Shown piece after piece: positions 27,555 through 36,588 of a DNA stretch of 64,000 nt; the stretch's first letter is position 1, and each line of letters begins with the position of its first letter. Origin of the DNA: Bacillota bacterium. GTDB lineage: Bacteria; Bacillota; Clostridia; Acetivibrionales; JAMNXU01. Position numbers and translations under genes: made by a program. The notes under the pieces are model-generated. The model made no database searches, was not told where the DNA came from, and was given only the letters and a program-made list of their open reading frames with translations. The stretch spans positions 30,209-94,208 of the forward strand of contig JAMNXU010000018.1 in the NCBI GenBank assembly GCA_023623175.1, given 5' to 3'.

Positions 27555-28655
27555 ATGGATATTAAGCAAAGCGGAATCAATGTCCGGCAACTTGACAAGG
27601 CAATGGAAATAAATGAAGCGGATTCCACCGGCATTGCGTGGTATTCGCCGATGGAGTCACCTTTCAGGCTGAGCGGCTTTCCATGGATAGCCGTTGACAG
27701 GGTATACAGGAGATTGCCTTTGAATATTAATCCGGGTGTGCCTGAAATCGTAAGTATCCTGGCAAACTGTACGGCAGGAGGGCAGGTAAGCTTTCGCACA
27801 AATTCCAGGAAGCTTGTTCTGAAAGTCGAATTGGCAGGCGTTGCAAATATGTGCCACATGCCGGCGACGGGACAGTGCGGTTTCGACTGTTACCTGGGAG
27901 AGCCGGGAAAAAGGTTCTTTTACAGCGCCACAAAATATGATCATTCAAAAAGTACATATGAATGTACGCTTTTTGATTTCCCGAACAGGGAGGTCAGGGA
28001 AGTGCTGCTGAATTTCCCCCTTTACCAGGGTGTAAAAAGTGTGTTTGTAGGACTGGATTCCGATGCGGAGATTTTTGAGCCCACACCCTTTGCAATTGAC
28101 AAGCCGGTTGTTATTTACGGCACATCCATAACCCAGGGAGGGTGCGCATCAAGACCGGGAATGGCTTATACCAATATTTTAAGCAGGAATTTGAATGTAC
28201 CGGTTGTCAATTTGGGTTTTTCGGGCAACGGAAAAGGAGATCCCGGGGTTGCTGAGATTATTGCGGGTATTCCCGAACTCGCCTGCGTGGTGCTGGATTA
28301 CGAGGCCAATGCCACTGCCGACGGTTTGCTCGAAAAAACACTGGCTAAGTTCTTTGGAATCATAAGGGAGAAGCATCCGACAGTCCCGATCCTGATTGTT
28401 TCGAAAATCCGCTATGCGATTATGAATTTCAGTGAAGAGGCCTTGAATCGCGCAAATTACCTCAGGGATTTCCAGCGCAGTTTTGTTGAAGAGCAACGGA
28501 AACAGGGTGATGCCAACGTCCATTTCCTTGACGGTTCTACGCTGCTTGGCGATAAATTTGATGAATGTACAGTCGACGGAGTGCATCCGACAGACCTGGG
28601 TTTCGCGAGAATGGCAGAAAATCTCGAGCCGGTTTTAAGAGATCTTATCTTTTAG
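27555..28655 (+). CDS. SGNH/GDSL-family esterase with N-terminal beta-sandwich domain
   Basis: A 366-residue enzyme. The N-terminal region (1-175) matches the GxDLY-type jelly-roll domain (CGFDCYLGEPGKRF). The C-terminal SGNH hydrolase domain shows block I GTSITQGG with nucleophile S191, block II NLGFSGNG (Gly and Asn), and block V DGVHPTD with D341 and H344. No signal peptide is present, so it is cytoplasmic. Such esterases often deacetylate oligosaccharides. GAAAGAGAGG precedes the ATG, and the gene ends at a strong hairpin, so it is monocistronic. Confidence 0.88.
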   Translation: MDIKQSGINVRQLDKAMEINEADSTGIAWYSPMESPFRLSGFPWIAVDRVYRRLPLNINPGVPEIVSILANCTAGGQVSFRTNSRKLVLKVELAGVANMCHMPATGQCGFDCYLGEPGKRFFYSATKYDHSKSTYECTLFDFPNREVREVLLNFPLYQGVKSVFVGLDSDAEIFEPTPFAIDKPVVIYGTSITQGGCASRPGMAYTNILSRNLNVPVVNLGFSGNGKGDPGVAEIIAGIPELACVVLDYEANATADGLLEKTLAKFFGIIREKHPTVPILIVSKIRYAIMNFSEEALNRANYLRDFQRSFVEEQRKQGDANVHFLDGSTLLGDKFDECTVDGVHPTDLGFARMAENLEPVLRDLIF

Positions 28656-28684
28656 TTACGCATGTTTTAGTTTACAGGTTAGTA

Positions 28685-28716
28685 TACGGGGAACGGTTCA
28701 AGGATCGTTCCCCGTA
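28685..28716 (+). terminator. Terminator of the esterase gene
   Basis: TACGGGGAACG (28685-28695) pairs perfectly with CGTTCCCCGTA (28706-28716) around a 10-nt loop. The U tract is weak (TTTACAGGTTTTT). The gap 28717-29032 otherwise shows only AT-rich sequence. Confidence 0.8.
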
Positions 28717-29032
28717 TTTACAGGTTTTTACAGTTTCAGCTCCCTGGAATGAGATTTACAAGTTGCGACGTGTCGGCAGGGTGAAGTCTAACGATTGAAA
28801 TGAGAGAAAAAAGCAAAACGAGCGACAGGATTCGCAAAATTTTTATTACATCGAAACACAAACATTTATTTTATGCCTATAATTTTGTAGAATATAAATT
28901 AGCCTGTTAATTATTAATTTTTTTTATATCATTTACAGTTAGGAGTGAATGATAGAGATTATAACGATACCGGAATATTAAAGAGAAGTTTTCCCGCAAC
29001 CATTTGGGAGGGCCGATACGGAGAGCAAAACT

Positions 29033-30229
29033 ATGAACCAGTGGGGAAATGCTATACTAAACGTATATTCAATTGCCATTATATTAGTTATATTTTTTCA
29101 TGCTTCCAGATTTTTCAGAAAGGAAAATTTGTCGGACAGGCTTTTTATTCTTTTGTTAAAAAGTACTGTTCTTATGCTGATTTCAGATACACTGAGCAGG
29201 TTTGACGGCAAAGCTTCCGTTGTTTATCCTGTTCTTAATCACGTGGGAAACTTCGTTGTTTATCTGATGAGTCCTGTTTTGCCTTCGTTGTGGGTGGCCT
29301 ATGTCCACATCCAGGTATTTCATGATGAAAACAGGGTTCGGCGGTTGTTTTATCCTCTTCTGGCCATTAATGTATTAAACGCTGTTACACTTATTGTATT
29401 TCAGTTTTTTGGGTGGATTTATAACATTGATTCAGAAAATATTTACCACAGGGGCCCGTTGTTCTGGTTTCCTGCTTCTTTTGCCATTGTTTTGATTATA
29501 TGGGCTTTGTTCATAATTTTCAGGAATCATAAAAGACTGGGCAGGAAAGGGTTATTGTCCCTCTGCATGTTTTCGGTTTTGCCTGCGGTTGGTACTTTCC
29601 TTCAAATAGCGCTTTACGGGTATTCGCTGATTATGAGCTTCGTGGTCCTTTCGCTGCTGATAGTATTCCTTAACATCCTGAACAACAGCCTGAATACCGA
29701 TTATTTAACCGGTGTCAGCAACCGCAAAAAGCTTGACGCTTATTTAAAAGAAAAAGTCAGGATGAGCAATGAGAAAAAGAGCTTCTCAGCGATTTTGATT
29801 GATATAGATAATTTTAAACGGATTAATGATACCTTCGGGCACGATATGGGGGACGACGCCCTGGAGACGGCGGCCAAACTCATTAAAAGCTGCCTAAGGG
29901 CAAATGACTTCATAGCGCGCTACGGCGGCGATGAATTTTGCATCGTTCTCGACATTTCGAGCCAGGACGATCTGGAAGCCCTGGTCCGCCGCATCAGGAA
30001 GCGCCTTGAAGAATACAACCGGTCCGGATCCAACATTTTCGAACTTGATTTCAGCATGGGCTATGCAGTGTATGACCACAGGACCCATACAAGCGTCAGG
30101 GAATTTCTCAAGGAAATAGACATGCTGATGTACCAGGACAAATATTCGTCAAAACGAAATGATGGAAGTGATCCTGTGGATTTCCACTGCAGCGGACAGC
30201 AGGCTGCTGATAAAAATAAAGAAGGCTAA
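29033..30229 (+). CDS. Membrane diguanylate cyclase
   Basis: A 398-residue protein. Six or so hydrophobic segments occupy residues 5-213, followed directly by a GGDEF domain (about 222-380). GGDEF is intact at 298-302 and RAND at 289-292 is an I-site, so it should be active and feedback inhibited. NTDYLTGVSNRKKLD opens the domain. There is no PAS or HAMP, so the membrane block itself must sense. GGAGAG precedes the ATG. A 17-bp perfect terminator follows. Confidence 0.92.
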   Translation: MNQWGNAILNVYSIAIILVIFFHASRFFRKENLSDRLFILLLKSTVLMLISDTLSRFDGKASVVYPVLNHVGNFVVYLMSPVLPSLWVAYVHIQVFHDENRVRRLFYPLLAINVLNAVTLIVFQFFGWIYNIDSENIYHRGPLFWFPASFAIVLIIWALFIIFRNHKRLGRKGLLSLCMFSVLPAVGTFLQIALYGYSLIMSFVVLSLLIVFLNILNNSLNTDYLTGVSNRKKLDAYLKEKVRMSNEKKSFSAILIDIDNFKRINDTFGHDMGDDALETAAKLIKSCLRANDFIARYGGDEFCIVLDISSQDDLEALVRRIRKRLEEYNRSGSNIFELDFSMGYAVYDHRTHTSVREFLKEIDMLMYQDKYSSKRNDGSDPVDFHCSGQQAADKNKEG

Positions 30230-30237
30230 TAAATGCA

Positions 30238-30275
30238 AACATTAAGCGTGCTTTTTCGAAAGCACGCTTAATGTT
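30238..30275 (+). terminator. Strong 17-bp terminator, loop TTCG
   Basis: AACATTAAGCGTGCTTT (30238-30254), tetraloop TTCG, and a perfectly complementary right arm (30259-30275), followed by TTGATTT. It lies between convergent genes and could also serve the minus-strand receptor. Confidence 0.92.
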
Positions 30276-30425
30276 TTGATTTGTTGAAAAGCATACTTAA
30301 AGTATTGATTTATTTGAAGCACACTATAAATTTTGATTTATTTAAAAGCACACTTAAATTGATTTATTTAAAAGTACACTTAATGTTTTAATTTTTCAGA
30401 AGCACAATTAAAGTTTTATAAAATC
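30259..30425. repeat. About 30-bp degenerate tandem repeat grown from a terminator arm
   Basis: The right arm of the terminator (AAAGCACGCTTAATGTT plus TTGATTT) recurs about six times with decay: GAAAAGCATACTTAAAGTAT, AAAAGCACACTTAA, AAAAGTACACTTAATG and so on. The last unit contains the stop codon of the minus-strand receptor (30408). Confidence 0.85.
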
Positions 30426-31892
30426 GCAAGTATCCAGCAATTCCTGGCTCAGGCTCTTCAATTGCTGCGCCGATTGCGAAATCCTGTCTATGAGTTCATG
30501 CTCCATGGAAATGGTTGATACTATTTCTTCGGTGGTTGCCGTGTTTTCCTCGGTTACTGCTACGGCTGCCTCGATCTGTTCGCTGAGCCGGCGGAAATCC
30601 GTTGTGGTTTTCAGTATTGTCTCCATGTTGTTTTTCAGCTTTTCATTGATAAGGTCAAAGGATTCCTTCATTGAGCTGAAAGACCGGGTAATCGCCTCGA
30701 GCAGGGACTTCCCGTCTTCAACGGCTTTCTGGCCTTTATGGGATTTTTCCTGGGCAGTTTTTGATTTTTCTGATATGCGCTCTGTCACTTCCGTAATACG
30801 TGAAGCAATTTCAGCGCTCTGCTCAGCAAGTTTGCGGATTTCTTCGGCGACAACGGCAAATCCTTTCCCGTGTTCCCCTGCGCGGGCGGCTTCTATGGAA
30901 GCGTTCAGGGCCAGCAAATTGGTCTGGCTTGCAATGTTTTCAATATCGAGCAGCAGGGAATCAATCATCTGAAGATTTTCCTGCAGATCGTCCACGGTTG
31001 AGGTAGTGGTCTGTACCGAATCGTTTAAAGTGTTCATGTATTCGGCGACCTGGTTAACCTTTTGCCAGTTTTCATGCATATCACTGTTCATTTTCTGGGA
31101 TTCGGATGCCACCTGCTGTGATACTTCCGCCGTTTTTTCCATGTTGTTAAGCGAATCCACCACTACATTATTTATATGGGTTATATTTTGCGCCTCGGAG
31201 CTTATGGCATCGGCCATCTGCTCCACCGATTCCAGGATGGACTGGCTCTCCGCGCGGATTTTTTCCATATTGGATTTTACTTCTTCGGTATTGTCATTCA
31301 GCGTTGCGGCGCTTTGTTCAATTGTGTGAAGGAGATTCGTCAATTGCTCCACGAGCCTGCGGGATTCCTGTTCTTTCTGGGTGGCGGCCTGTATCAGCCT
31401 GTTGCCGGCGTCTGTCAAAAAGCGTAAAGCGGCCAGGCTGCCGAAAAGGGCCGCATAGACGGTAATCAGCGCCGGTATGCTATACTCGCTGCCTAAAAAC
31501 TTGTCCGGGGCGACGATGTATAAAGCAATTACGTATAAAGTGACAATTCCGCCGAAAATCAAGATCATCAGCCTGTCAAAATAGAGGCCGATCATCATTA
31601 TGGTGAAGAATATTATGTAGTGCTTGTTCAGGGCGAACTTATCCAGGTAGAACAGGGCGGCGATGACCGTTAGCGGCAGAAAACCGAAAAGAAAGCCCTT
31701 CACGCGGTCAGAAACAGGCAGAAAATAGTTTGCTGTGGCCAGGGCGCCTATCAGGAGACCGGATATAATAAACATCCTGCTGGCGTCGAAACCTCTCTGG
31801 TAGATTAGGGAACCGACGATCGTAACTATGAGCGCATAAGTTAAAAACAAATTCACACGGTGAACCTTTTTGCAGTGGGTACGATAATCCAT
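30408..31892 (-). CDS. Methyl-accepting chemotaxis protein with multi-helix membrane N-terminus
   Basis: About 494 residues. Six hydrophobic segments (about 12-165) with only short loops replace the usual periplasmic ligand domain. There is no evident HAMP; a long coiled coil follows with the invariant hairpin [20 protein letters not shown] and [18 protein letters not shown] 31892 is chosen because GGGAGG lies 9 nt upstream on the minus strand. It has the same general plan as the frameshifted receptor at the window start. The C-terminus, DTCDFIKL, lacks a CheR-tethering pentapeptide and runs into a tandem repeat. Confidence 0.92.
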   Translation of the reverse strand: MDYRTHCKKVHRVNLFLTYALIVTIVGSLIYQRGFDASRMFIISGLLIGALATANYFLPVSDRVKGFLFGFLPLTVIAALFYLDKFALNKHYIIFFTIMMIGLYFDRLMILIFGGIVTLYVIALYIVAPDKFLGSEYSIPALITVYAALFGSLAALRFLTDAGNRLIQAATQKEQESRRLVEQLTNLLHTIEQSAATLNDNTEEVKSNMEKIRAESQSILESVEQMADAISSEAQNITHINNVVVDSLNNMEKTAEVSQQVASESQKMNSDMHENWQKVNQVAEYMNTLNDSVQTTTSTVDDLQENLQMIDSLLLDIENIASQTNLLALNASIEAARAGEHGKGFAVVAEEIRKLAEQSAEIASRITEVTERISEKSKTAQEKSHKGQKAVEDGKSLLEAITRSFSSMKESFDLINEKLKNNMETILKTTTDFRRLSEQIEAAVAVTEENTATTEEIVSTISMEHELIDRISQSAQQLKSLSQELLDTCDFIKL

Positions 31893-32078
31893 GGACACGC
31901 TACCTCCCTGATATATTCCTCTATATTCCCCGAAACACTCAGTGCCGGAATCGATTTATTAACCTTCATTTCTGGATATTGAACCGAACCTGCTGTTTGC
32001 ACCGGAACCTGCTAAATATATCGGCATTTTATTTACGCGCTTTGAAGCCTTTTTAACAAAAATTCCGCGGCATTTATA

Positions 32079-32087
32079 TGGTATAAT
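32079..32087 (+). promoter_or_regulatory. Extended -10 promoter of the metallophosphoesterase gene
   Basis: TGGTATAAT (32079-32087) is an extended -10 element 50 bases before the start codon. Confidence 0.55.
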
Positions 32088-32136
32088 TGTACTTTGCAGG
32101 CATATTTCGTGATTTTAAGGAAGGAGCAGGTAAAGC

Positions 32137-32616
32137 TTGATAATAGGGGTTATTTCCGATACCCACGGCAGAATGCATGATAAAGCGATCAGGGCGCTGA
32201 AAGACAGCGATATCATCATTCACGCGGGGGATATCGGCAGTTCGCAAATTCTCGAAGAGTTGAGGAAAATCGCACCGGTTTACGCGGTAAAAGGAAATAA
32301 CGACAGGGACAGGTGGGCGTGGGAACTTCCGCTGACACAGGCAGTGGAGGCGGGAGGCAGGCTGATTTATGTTATACATCAGCTCGACATGCTGGACCTC
32401 GATGTCCGCGCCGCGGGAATTGACATCGTGATTTACGGGCATTCCCATGTTCCGGGGAAGGAAGAGAGGAATGGCGTGTTGTATTTCAATCCCGGAAGCG
32501 CGGGTCCCAGGCGTTTCAGTCTGCCCGTGTGTGCCGGAAAGATAGAGATTGACGACGACGGATTAAAAGCATTCTGGATTGATTTAAATTCATTCATGTT
32601 GCGCCGCATTGATTAA
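32137..32616 (+). CDS. YfcE/MJ0936-family metallophosphoesterase
   Basis: A 159-residue binuclear-metal phosphodiesterase of the YfcE family. Metal-binding motifs are in order: D-x-H in SDTHGR, GDI in HAGDIGS, GNND in KGNNDRDRW, and GHSH in YGHSHVPG; NPGS follows. It starts at TTG, supported by AAGGAAGGAG upstream and the family-typical first residues MIIGVISDTHG. Family members cleave small phosphodiesters in vitro; the cellular substrate is unknown. A repeat-filled gap follows. Confidence 0.9.
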   Translation: MIIGVISDTHGRMHDKAIRALKDSDIIIHAGDIGSSQILEELRKIAPVYAVKGNNDRDRWAWELPLTQAVEAGGRLIYVIHQLDMLDLDVRAAGIDIVIYGHSHVPGKEERNGVLYFNPGSAGPRRFSLPVCAGKIEIDDDGLKAFWIDLNSFMLRRID

Positions 32617-32624
32617 TATTGCCT

Positions 32625-32905
32625 GTTGTATTGCCTGTCCTGTGACTGGATTATTAAATAATAAATAATATTGCATGTATTGCCTGCCCGGTGGCCGGAT
32701 TATTAAATAAATATTGAATTACTGCCTGCCCGTATCTGAATTATTAAATAAATATTGCCTGTTCTGCCTGTTCTATGGCCGAATTATTAAATAATTTGCA
32801 TTTCCCGCCTGTTCTGCGGCTGGATTATTGTGATTAATTTTACCTGTCCCGTGGCTGAATTGTTATGATTAATATTGCCTGCCCTGCAACTAAATTATTA
32901 TTTTA
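32625..32905. repeat. Degenerate long tandem repeat (ATTGCCTG...GGATTATTAAATAA)
   Basis: Six or seven irregular units of roughly 35-60 bp share the phrase ATTGCCTG, then CCTGTGGCTGAATTATTAAA. The array fills most of the 490-bp gap before dcd. The remainder (32906-33106) is AT-rich with runs of GCGGCAAA; no gene is seen. Confidence 0.85.
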
Positions 32906-33106
32906 AGGATTGTTATAAGCGTATGCCGACAGGGTAATATGTAAAATAACATGTTAAGAACAGCAAAATAATAAGCGGCAAAAAAGCGGCAAAAATCTGC
33001 GGCAAATACCTGGTATGCGGCAAATATCAATATGTAGTACATTTTTTGAAATACTTCGCTGTTTTTTAAGATACTTTCGCTACTTTTTTCAATGGAGGCG
33101 ATTTGC

Positions 33107-33628
33107 TTGATTCTTTCAGGTCTTGAAATCAAAAAGCATATCGGCGGCGACATTATTATAGACCCGTTTGATGAAAAATACCTTAACCCCAACAGCTATA
33201 ACCTCAGGCTGCACAACGAGCTCCTGGTCTATGAAGACGAGGTCCTGGACATGAAAAAGCCCAACAGGACCAAAAAGATTATAATCCCCGAGGACGGTCT
33301 TGTGCTCGAACCCGGAAGGCTGTATCTCGGCAGGACGATGGAATACACGAAAACCGAAAAGTTTGTGCCCATGCTCGAGGGGCGTTCTTCCGTAGGACGG
33401 CTGGGGCTTAACATCCATGTGACCGCGGGATTCGGCGATGTCGGCTTCAGTGGTTACTGGACGCTCGAAATACATTGCGTCCAGCCCGTGAGAATTTACC
33501 CGGGGGTTGAAATCTGCCAGATTTATTACCATACCATCGAAGGGGATTACATAAAATACTACAACGGAAAATACCAGAATAATACCGGCATCCAGCCAAG
33601 CCTCATGTACAGGGATTTTGAAGAATAA
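33107..33628 (+). CDS. dcd: dCTP deaminase
   Basis: A 173-residue trimeric enzyme deaminating dCTP, the first step to dTTP precursors. TTG 33107 is the preferred start: it gives the family N-terminus MILSGLEIKKHI and has GGAGG 8 nt upstream (33094-33098); the ATG at 33092 overlaps that site. Motifs present are NPNSYNLRLHNELLVY, EGRSSVGRLGLNIHVTAG, and GYWTLEI, the last carrying the Glu expected in the active site. The length fits the deaminase and its bifunctional deaminase-diphosphatase relatives, which cannot be separated by eye. It is not in an operon. Confidence 0.92.
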   Translation: MILSGLEIKKHIGGDIIIDPFDEKYLNPNSYNLRLHNELLVYEDEVLDMKKPNRTKKIIIPEDGLVLEPGRLYLGRTMEYTKTEKFVPMLEGRSSVGRLGLNIHVTAGFGDVGFSGYWTLEIHCVQPVRIYPGVEICQIYYHTIEGDYIKYYNGKYQNNTGIQPSLMYRDFEE

Positions 33629-33745
33629 TGCAGGAACACGACGACGGTTCCCGGTCCTGATACAGGACATGGAATTTGAGGATGGCGCATGAAAACCGCC
33701 GCCGTGCCTTGCTTCCCGGGAAGGGAAAAACATTTCTTTTCCCGG

Positions 33746-35848
33746 TTAATCCGTAACGCTGTTAAGGATTTCAGCATAGGTGGGTATTCTCCAGTGTTTG
33801 CTGCTGACAAGGGTTTCAAGTTCATCGACGATGAGCCTGACTTCGTTCATTGCGGCGTAGACCCTTTCGCGATATGCTTTCGCCAGTTCGAGAGTATCCT
33901 TTATTTCCCTGACAGCTATTGTCTGTTCGATAAGCTGTTCCACTCTCTTCCCGAGGCATTCGGAGAGGCTGGATATCCTGCTAAGCAGGTTAGACTCGGT
34001 GTATGTTGAAATATCCGGATTTACGGATTTCTTGCGCAGTACCAGTTCGGCCAGTTCTGACTGGTAATCAAGAACCGCCGGTATGATCTGCTTGTTAACC
34101 ATGTCAATCATGGTGAGAGCTTCAATATTTATTGTCTTGCAGTAGTTTTCAAGCAGTATCTCGTAACGCGAACGGATCTCGTGTTCGGTAAACACGCGGT
34201 GGCGCGTGAACAGCTCGATATTTTTCGGATGAACGAACACGGGCAATGCTTCGGGCGTGGTCCTCAGGTTGGACAGACCCCTGCTTTCAGCTTCCGTTAC
34301 CCAGGACTGGTCGTACCCGTTTCCGTTGAAAATGATACGCTTGTGTTCCTTGATTGTCTTCTTGATGAGCCTGCTCAAATCGGCCTTGAAATTGCTGCTG
34401 TTTTCAAGTTCATCGGCGAATTGCCTCAGTGATTCAGCCACTATTGTATTGAGGACTATGATCGGTCCTGCAATGGAGAAAGCCGATCCGAGCATGCGGA
34501 ACTCAAACTTGTTTCCGGTAAAGGCAAAGGGAGAAGTGCGGTTCCGGTCCGTGGTGTCCTTCGGGAAGTGCGGAAGTACGGTCGCGCCGATTTCCATTAA
34601 AACTTTGCCCTTGTCAACATATAACGTGTCGTTTTCAATTGCATTCAGAATTTCGGTGAGTTCCTCGCCCAGGAAAATCGATACAATGGCCGGGGGCGCT
34701 TCGTTCGCTCCGAGACGGTGATCGTTACCCGCGCTTGCCACTGACAGTCTCAGGAGATCCTGGTATTCGTCAACGGCCTTTATCACGGCCATGAGGAACA
34801 GGAGGAACTGGGCATTTTCGAACGGTGTGTCTCCGGGTTCAAGGAGATTGATTCCCGTATCGGTGGCCAGCGACCAGTTAATGTGTTTTCCGCTGCCGTT
34901 TATGCCTGCGAAGGGTTTTTCGTGCAGCAGGCAAACGAGGCCATGCTTCGATGCAACGCTCTTCAGGAGCGCCATAATAAGCTGGTTGTGATCCGATGCA
35001 ATATTGGCCTCCGTATGAAGCGGCGCAAGCTCGTACTGTGCCGGGGCCACTTCATTGTGCTCTGTTTTTGCCAGTACGCCAAGTTTCCACAGTTCCTCGT
35101 CGAGTTCGCGCATGAATTCCTTGACATGTTTTTTGATTGTTCCGAAATAATGGTCTTCCATTTCCTGGCCCTTGGGAGGACGTGCCCCGAACAGGGTTCT
35201 TCCGCAATGGATGAGGTCAGGTCTTTTCAGGTAAACGCTTTTGTCAATAAGAAAGTATTCCTGCTCCGGTCCCACCGATGATACGACGCGCTTTGCATCG
35301 GTGACGCCGAATAAGCGCAATATGCGCAGCGCCTGTTCATTGAGCGCCTGCATGGAACGCAGAAGAGGCGTCTTCTTGTCGAGGGCGTCTCCCCTGTAGG
35401 AACAGAAAGCGGTGGGTATGCACAGCGTATTGTCCTTTATGAAAGCATAAGAGGTTGGATCCCATGCTGTGTACCCCCTTGCTTCAAATGTGGTGCGGAG
35501 TCCGCCCGACGGGAAGCTCGATGCGTCCGGCTCGCCCTTTACGAGGGCCTTGCCTGAAAACTCCATTATTACCCTGCCGGTGCCGTCGGGCATAATGAAG
35601 CTGTCATGCTTTTCAGCGGTAATACCGGTCATCGGCTGGAACCAGTGGGTAAAATGCGTGGCTCCTTTTTCAATGGCCCATTCCTTCATGGCATTTGCCA
35701 CCACATTTGCTACATCCAGTTCAAGATGCGTACCGTTGGCCATGGTTTTCCTGAGCGCCTGGTACACGTCCTTCGGCAACCTTTCTCTCATTACTGCATC
35801 ATTAAATACCATACTGCCGAAAAGCTCGGGAATGTTTTTGTTTGCCAT
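33746..35848 (-). CDS. glnN: Glutamine synthetase type III
   Basis: A 700-residue GSIII enzyme making glutamine from glutamate, ammonia and ATP. Length and sequence ([78 protein letters not shown]) are those of GlnN, not the 450-residue GlnA. GAGGGGTGATAG precedes the ATG. Its promoter (35970-35999) and a hairpin in its short leader are visible. It is divergent from the glutamate synthase operon, so together they form the GS-GOGAT ammonia assimilation route. Confidence 0.97.
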   Translation of the reverse strand: MANKNIPELFGSMVFNDAVMRERLPKDVYQALRKTMANGTHLELDVANVVANAMKEWAIEKGATHFTHWFQPMTGITAEKHDSFIMPDGTGRVIMEFSGKALVKGEPDASSFPSGGLRTTFEARGYTAWDPTSYAFIKDNTLCIPTAFCSYRGDALDKKTPLLRSMQALNEQALRILRLFGVTDAKRVVSSVGPEQEYFLIDKSVYLKRPDLIHCGRTLFGARPPKGQEMEDHYFGTIKKHVKEFMRELDEELWKLGVLAKTEHNEVAPAQYELAPLHTEANIASDHNQLIMALLKSVASKHGLVCLLHEKPFAGINGSGKHINWSLATDTGINLLEPGDTPFENAQFLLFLMAVIKAVDEYQDLLRLSVASAGNDHRLGANEAPPAIVSIFLGEELTEILNAIENDTLYVDKGKVLMEIGATVLPHFPKDTTDRNRTSPFAFTGNKFEFRMLGSAFSIAGPIIVLNTIVAESLRQFADELENSSNFKADLSRLIKKTIKEHKRIIFNGNGYDQSWVTEAESRGLSNLRTTPEALPVFVHPKNIELFTRHRVFTEHEIRSRYEILLENYCKTINIEALTMIDMVNKQIIPAVLDYQSELAELVLRKKSVNPDISTYTESNLLSRISSLSECLGKRVEQLIEQTIAVREIKDTLELAKAYRERVYAAMNEVRLIVDELETLVSSKHWRIPTYAEILNSVTD

Positions 35849-35918
35849 TCTATCACCCCTCAGTAAAATTTAACTCCGGCTGCAGCACAGCCCGAAATGG
35901 TTTCGCCATAAAACGATT

Positions 35919-35952
35919 AAGGCGCTGCGGATATATAAATCCACAGCGCCTT
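35919..35952 (-). promoter_or_regulatory. Hairpin in the glnN leader
   Basis: AAGGCGCTG (35919-35927) pairs with CAGCGCCTT (35944-35952), and GGAT (35929-35932) with ATCC (35939-35942), leaving a 6-nt loop. On the minus strand it starts near the predicted transcript start and is followed by TTAATCGTTTT, a weak U tract. It could be an attenuator or a 5' stabiliser. The loop does not have the A1/G4 pattern of known ANTAR targets. Confidence 0.6.
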
Positions 35953-35969
35953 TGCTGCTTTTACGAAAG

Positions 35970-35999
35970 ATTATAATATCAAGAATTCGTCCGTGTCAA
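35970..35999 (-). promoter_or_regulatory. glnN promoter
   Basis: On the minus strand TTGACA (35999-35994) and TATAAT (35975-35970) are separated by 18 bp (17 bp if read as TTATAA): a near-perfect SigA promoter. Confidence 0.8.
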
Positions 36000-36134
36000 T
36001 ACCTTTTTTTGTAAAACCCAAAGAAATTTGCAACTTTTTTTATTGAACTTGCAAAAATGGGCGTGAAATTACCATTTAATGTGAAAATCCCTTGTCTTTA
36101 TGCAACAACTTAATAAAAAAATTGCATTTACCTA

Positions 36135-36163
36135 TTGCTATACCTGCAGGTTTCGATTATAAT
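36135..36163 (+). promoter_or_regulatory. Promoter of the glutamate synthase operon
   Basis: TTGCTA (36135-36140), 17-bp spacer, TATAAT (36158-36163). Transcription would start near 36170, giving a leader of about 420 bases. Confidence 0.65.
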
Positions 36164-36175
36164 AAGACCTAAAAT

Positions 36176-36277
36176 GAACAATGGCGTTCAACATATAGTA
36201 AAGCTCACAGGCCGCTTTTGGCTTGTTTTCATGAATTTTGCTTAATGGGACTTGCTATATGTATCGAACGCCGTTTA
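36176..36277 (+). ncRNA. Structured leader RNA of the glutamate synthase operon (candidate cis-regulator)
   Basis: A long paired stem closes a 100-nt domain a few bases after the predicted start site. GGCGTTC (36183-36189) pairs with GAACGCC (36266-36272); after a small internal loop ACATATAG (36191-36198) pairs with CTATATGT (36255-36262). Extra pairs at both ends bring it to about 20. Inside, CAGGCC/GGCTTG with a hexaloop forms a second stem and CAT/ATG a weak third, suggesting a multi-branch fold. I do not recognise a known riboswitch class. A protein-binding or attenuation role linked to nitrogen status is inference. Confidence 0.6.
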
Positions 36278-36374
36278 TCAATACTGGGAGATTAAACTTA
36301 TTAACATGACTTATTAATCATGACTTAAATAATGAATCGGGCATTAAAACAGTTGCAGGCTGTTTGGGGAATGG

Positions 36375-36580
36375 ATTAACCGGATGACTGGCTCAAGGCT
36401 GAATTAACAGGATGACTGGCTCAGGCAGAATTAACCGGTGACTTACATGTAACTAACATAAGGAAAAATTAACCGGTTACCGGTTTAAAGCGGAATTAAC
36501 CGGTTACTGATCAGGGCCTGAATTGACTGAACGGCTGCATTGAGAACTGAACGGTTACATAGAGAATTAATGACTGGGGG
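36375..36580. repeat. 27-28-bp degenerate tandem repeat in the operon leader
   Basis: Units beginning ATTAACCGG recur at 36375, 36403, 36430, 36468, 36495 and 36522 (spacing mostly 27-28 bp), for example ATTAACCGGATGACTGGCTC. They lie between the structured leader and the first gene and would be transcribed. Confidence 0.85.
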
Positions 36581-36588
36581 ACAAAACT

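Noticed and set aside
28945..29205. 86-residue ORF overlapping the start of the diguanylate cyclase
   Set aside because: Out of frame with the real membrane protein, whose start has a good ribosome binding site.
35919..35952. ANTAR-type hairpin in the glnN leader
   Set aside because: The loop is six nucleotides, but neither strand shows A at position 1 with G at position 4, and no second hairpin of that type was found.
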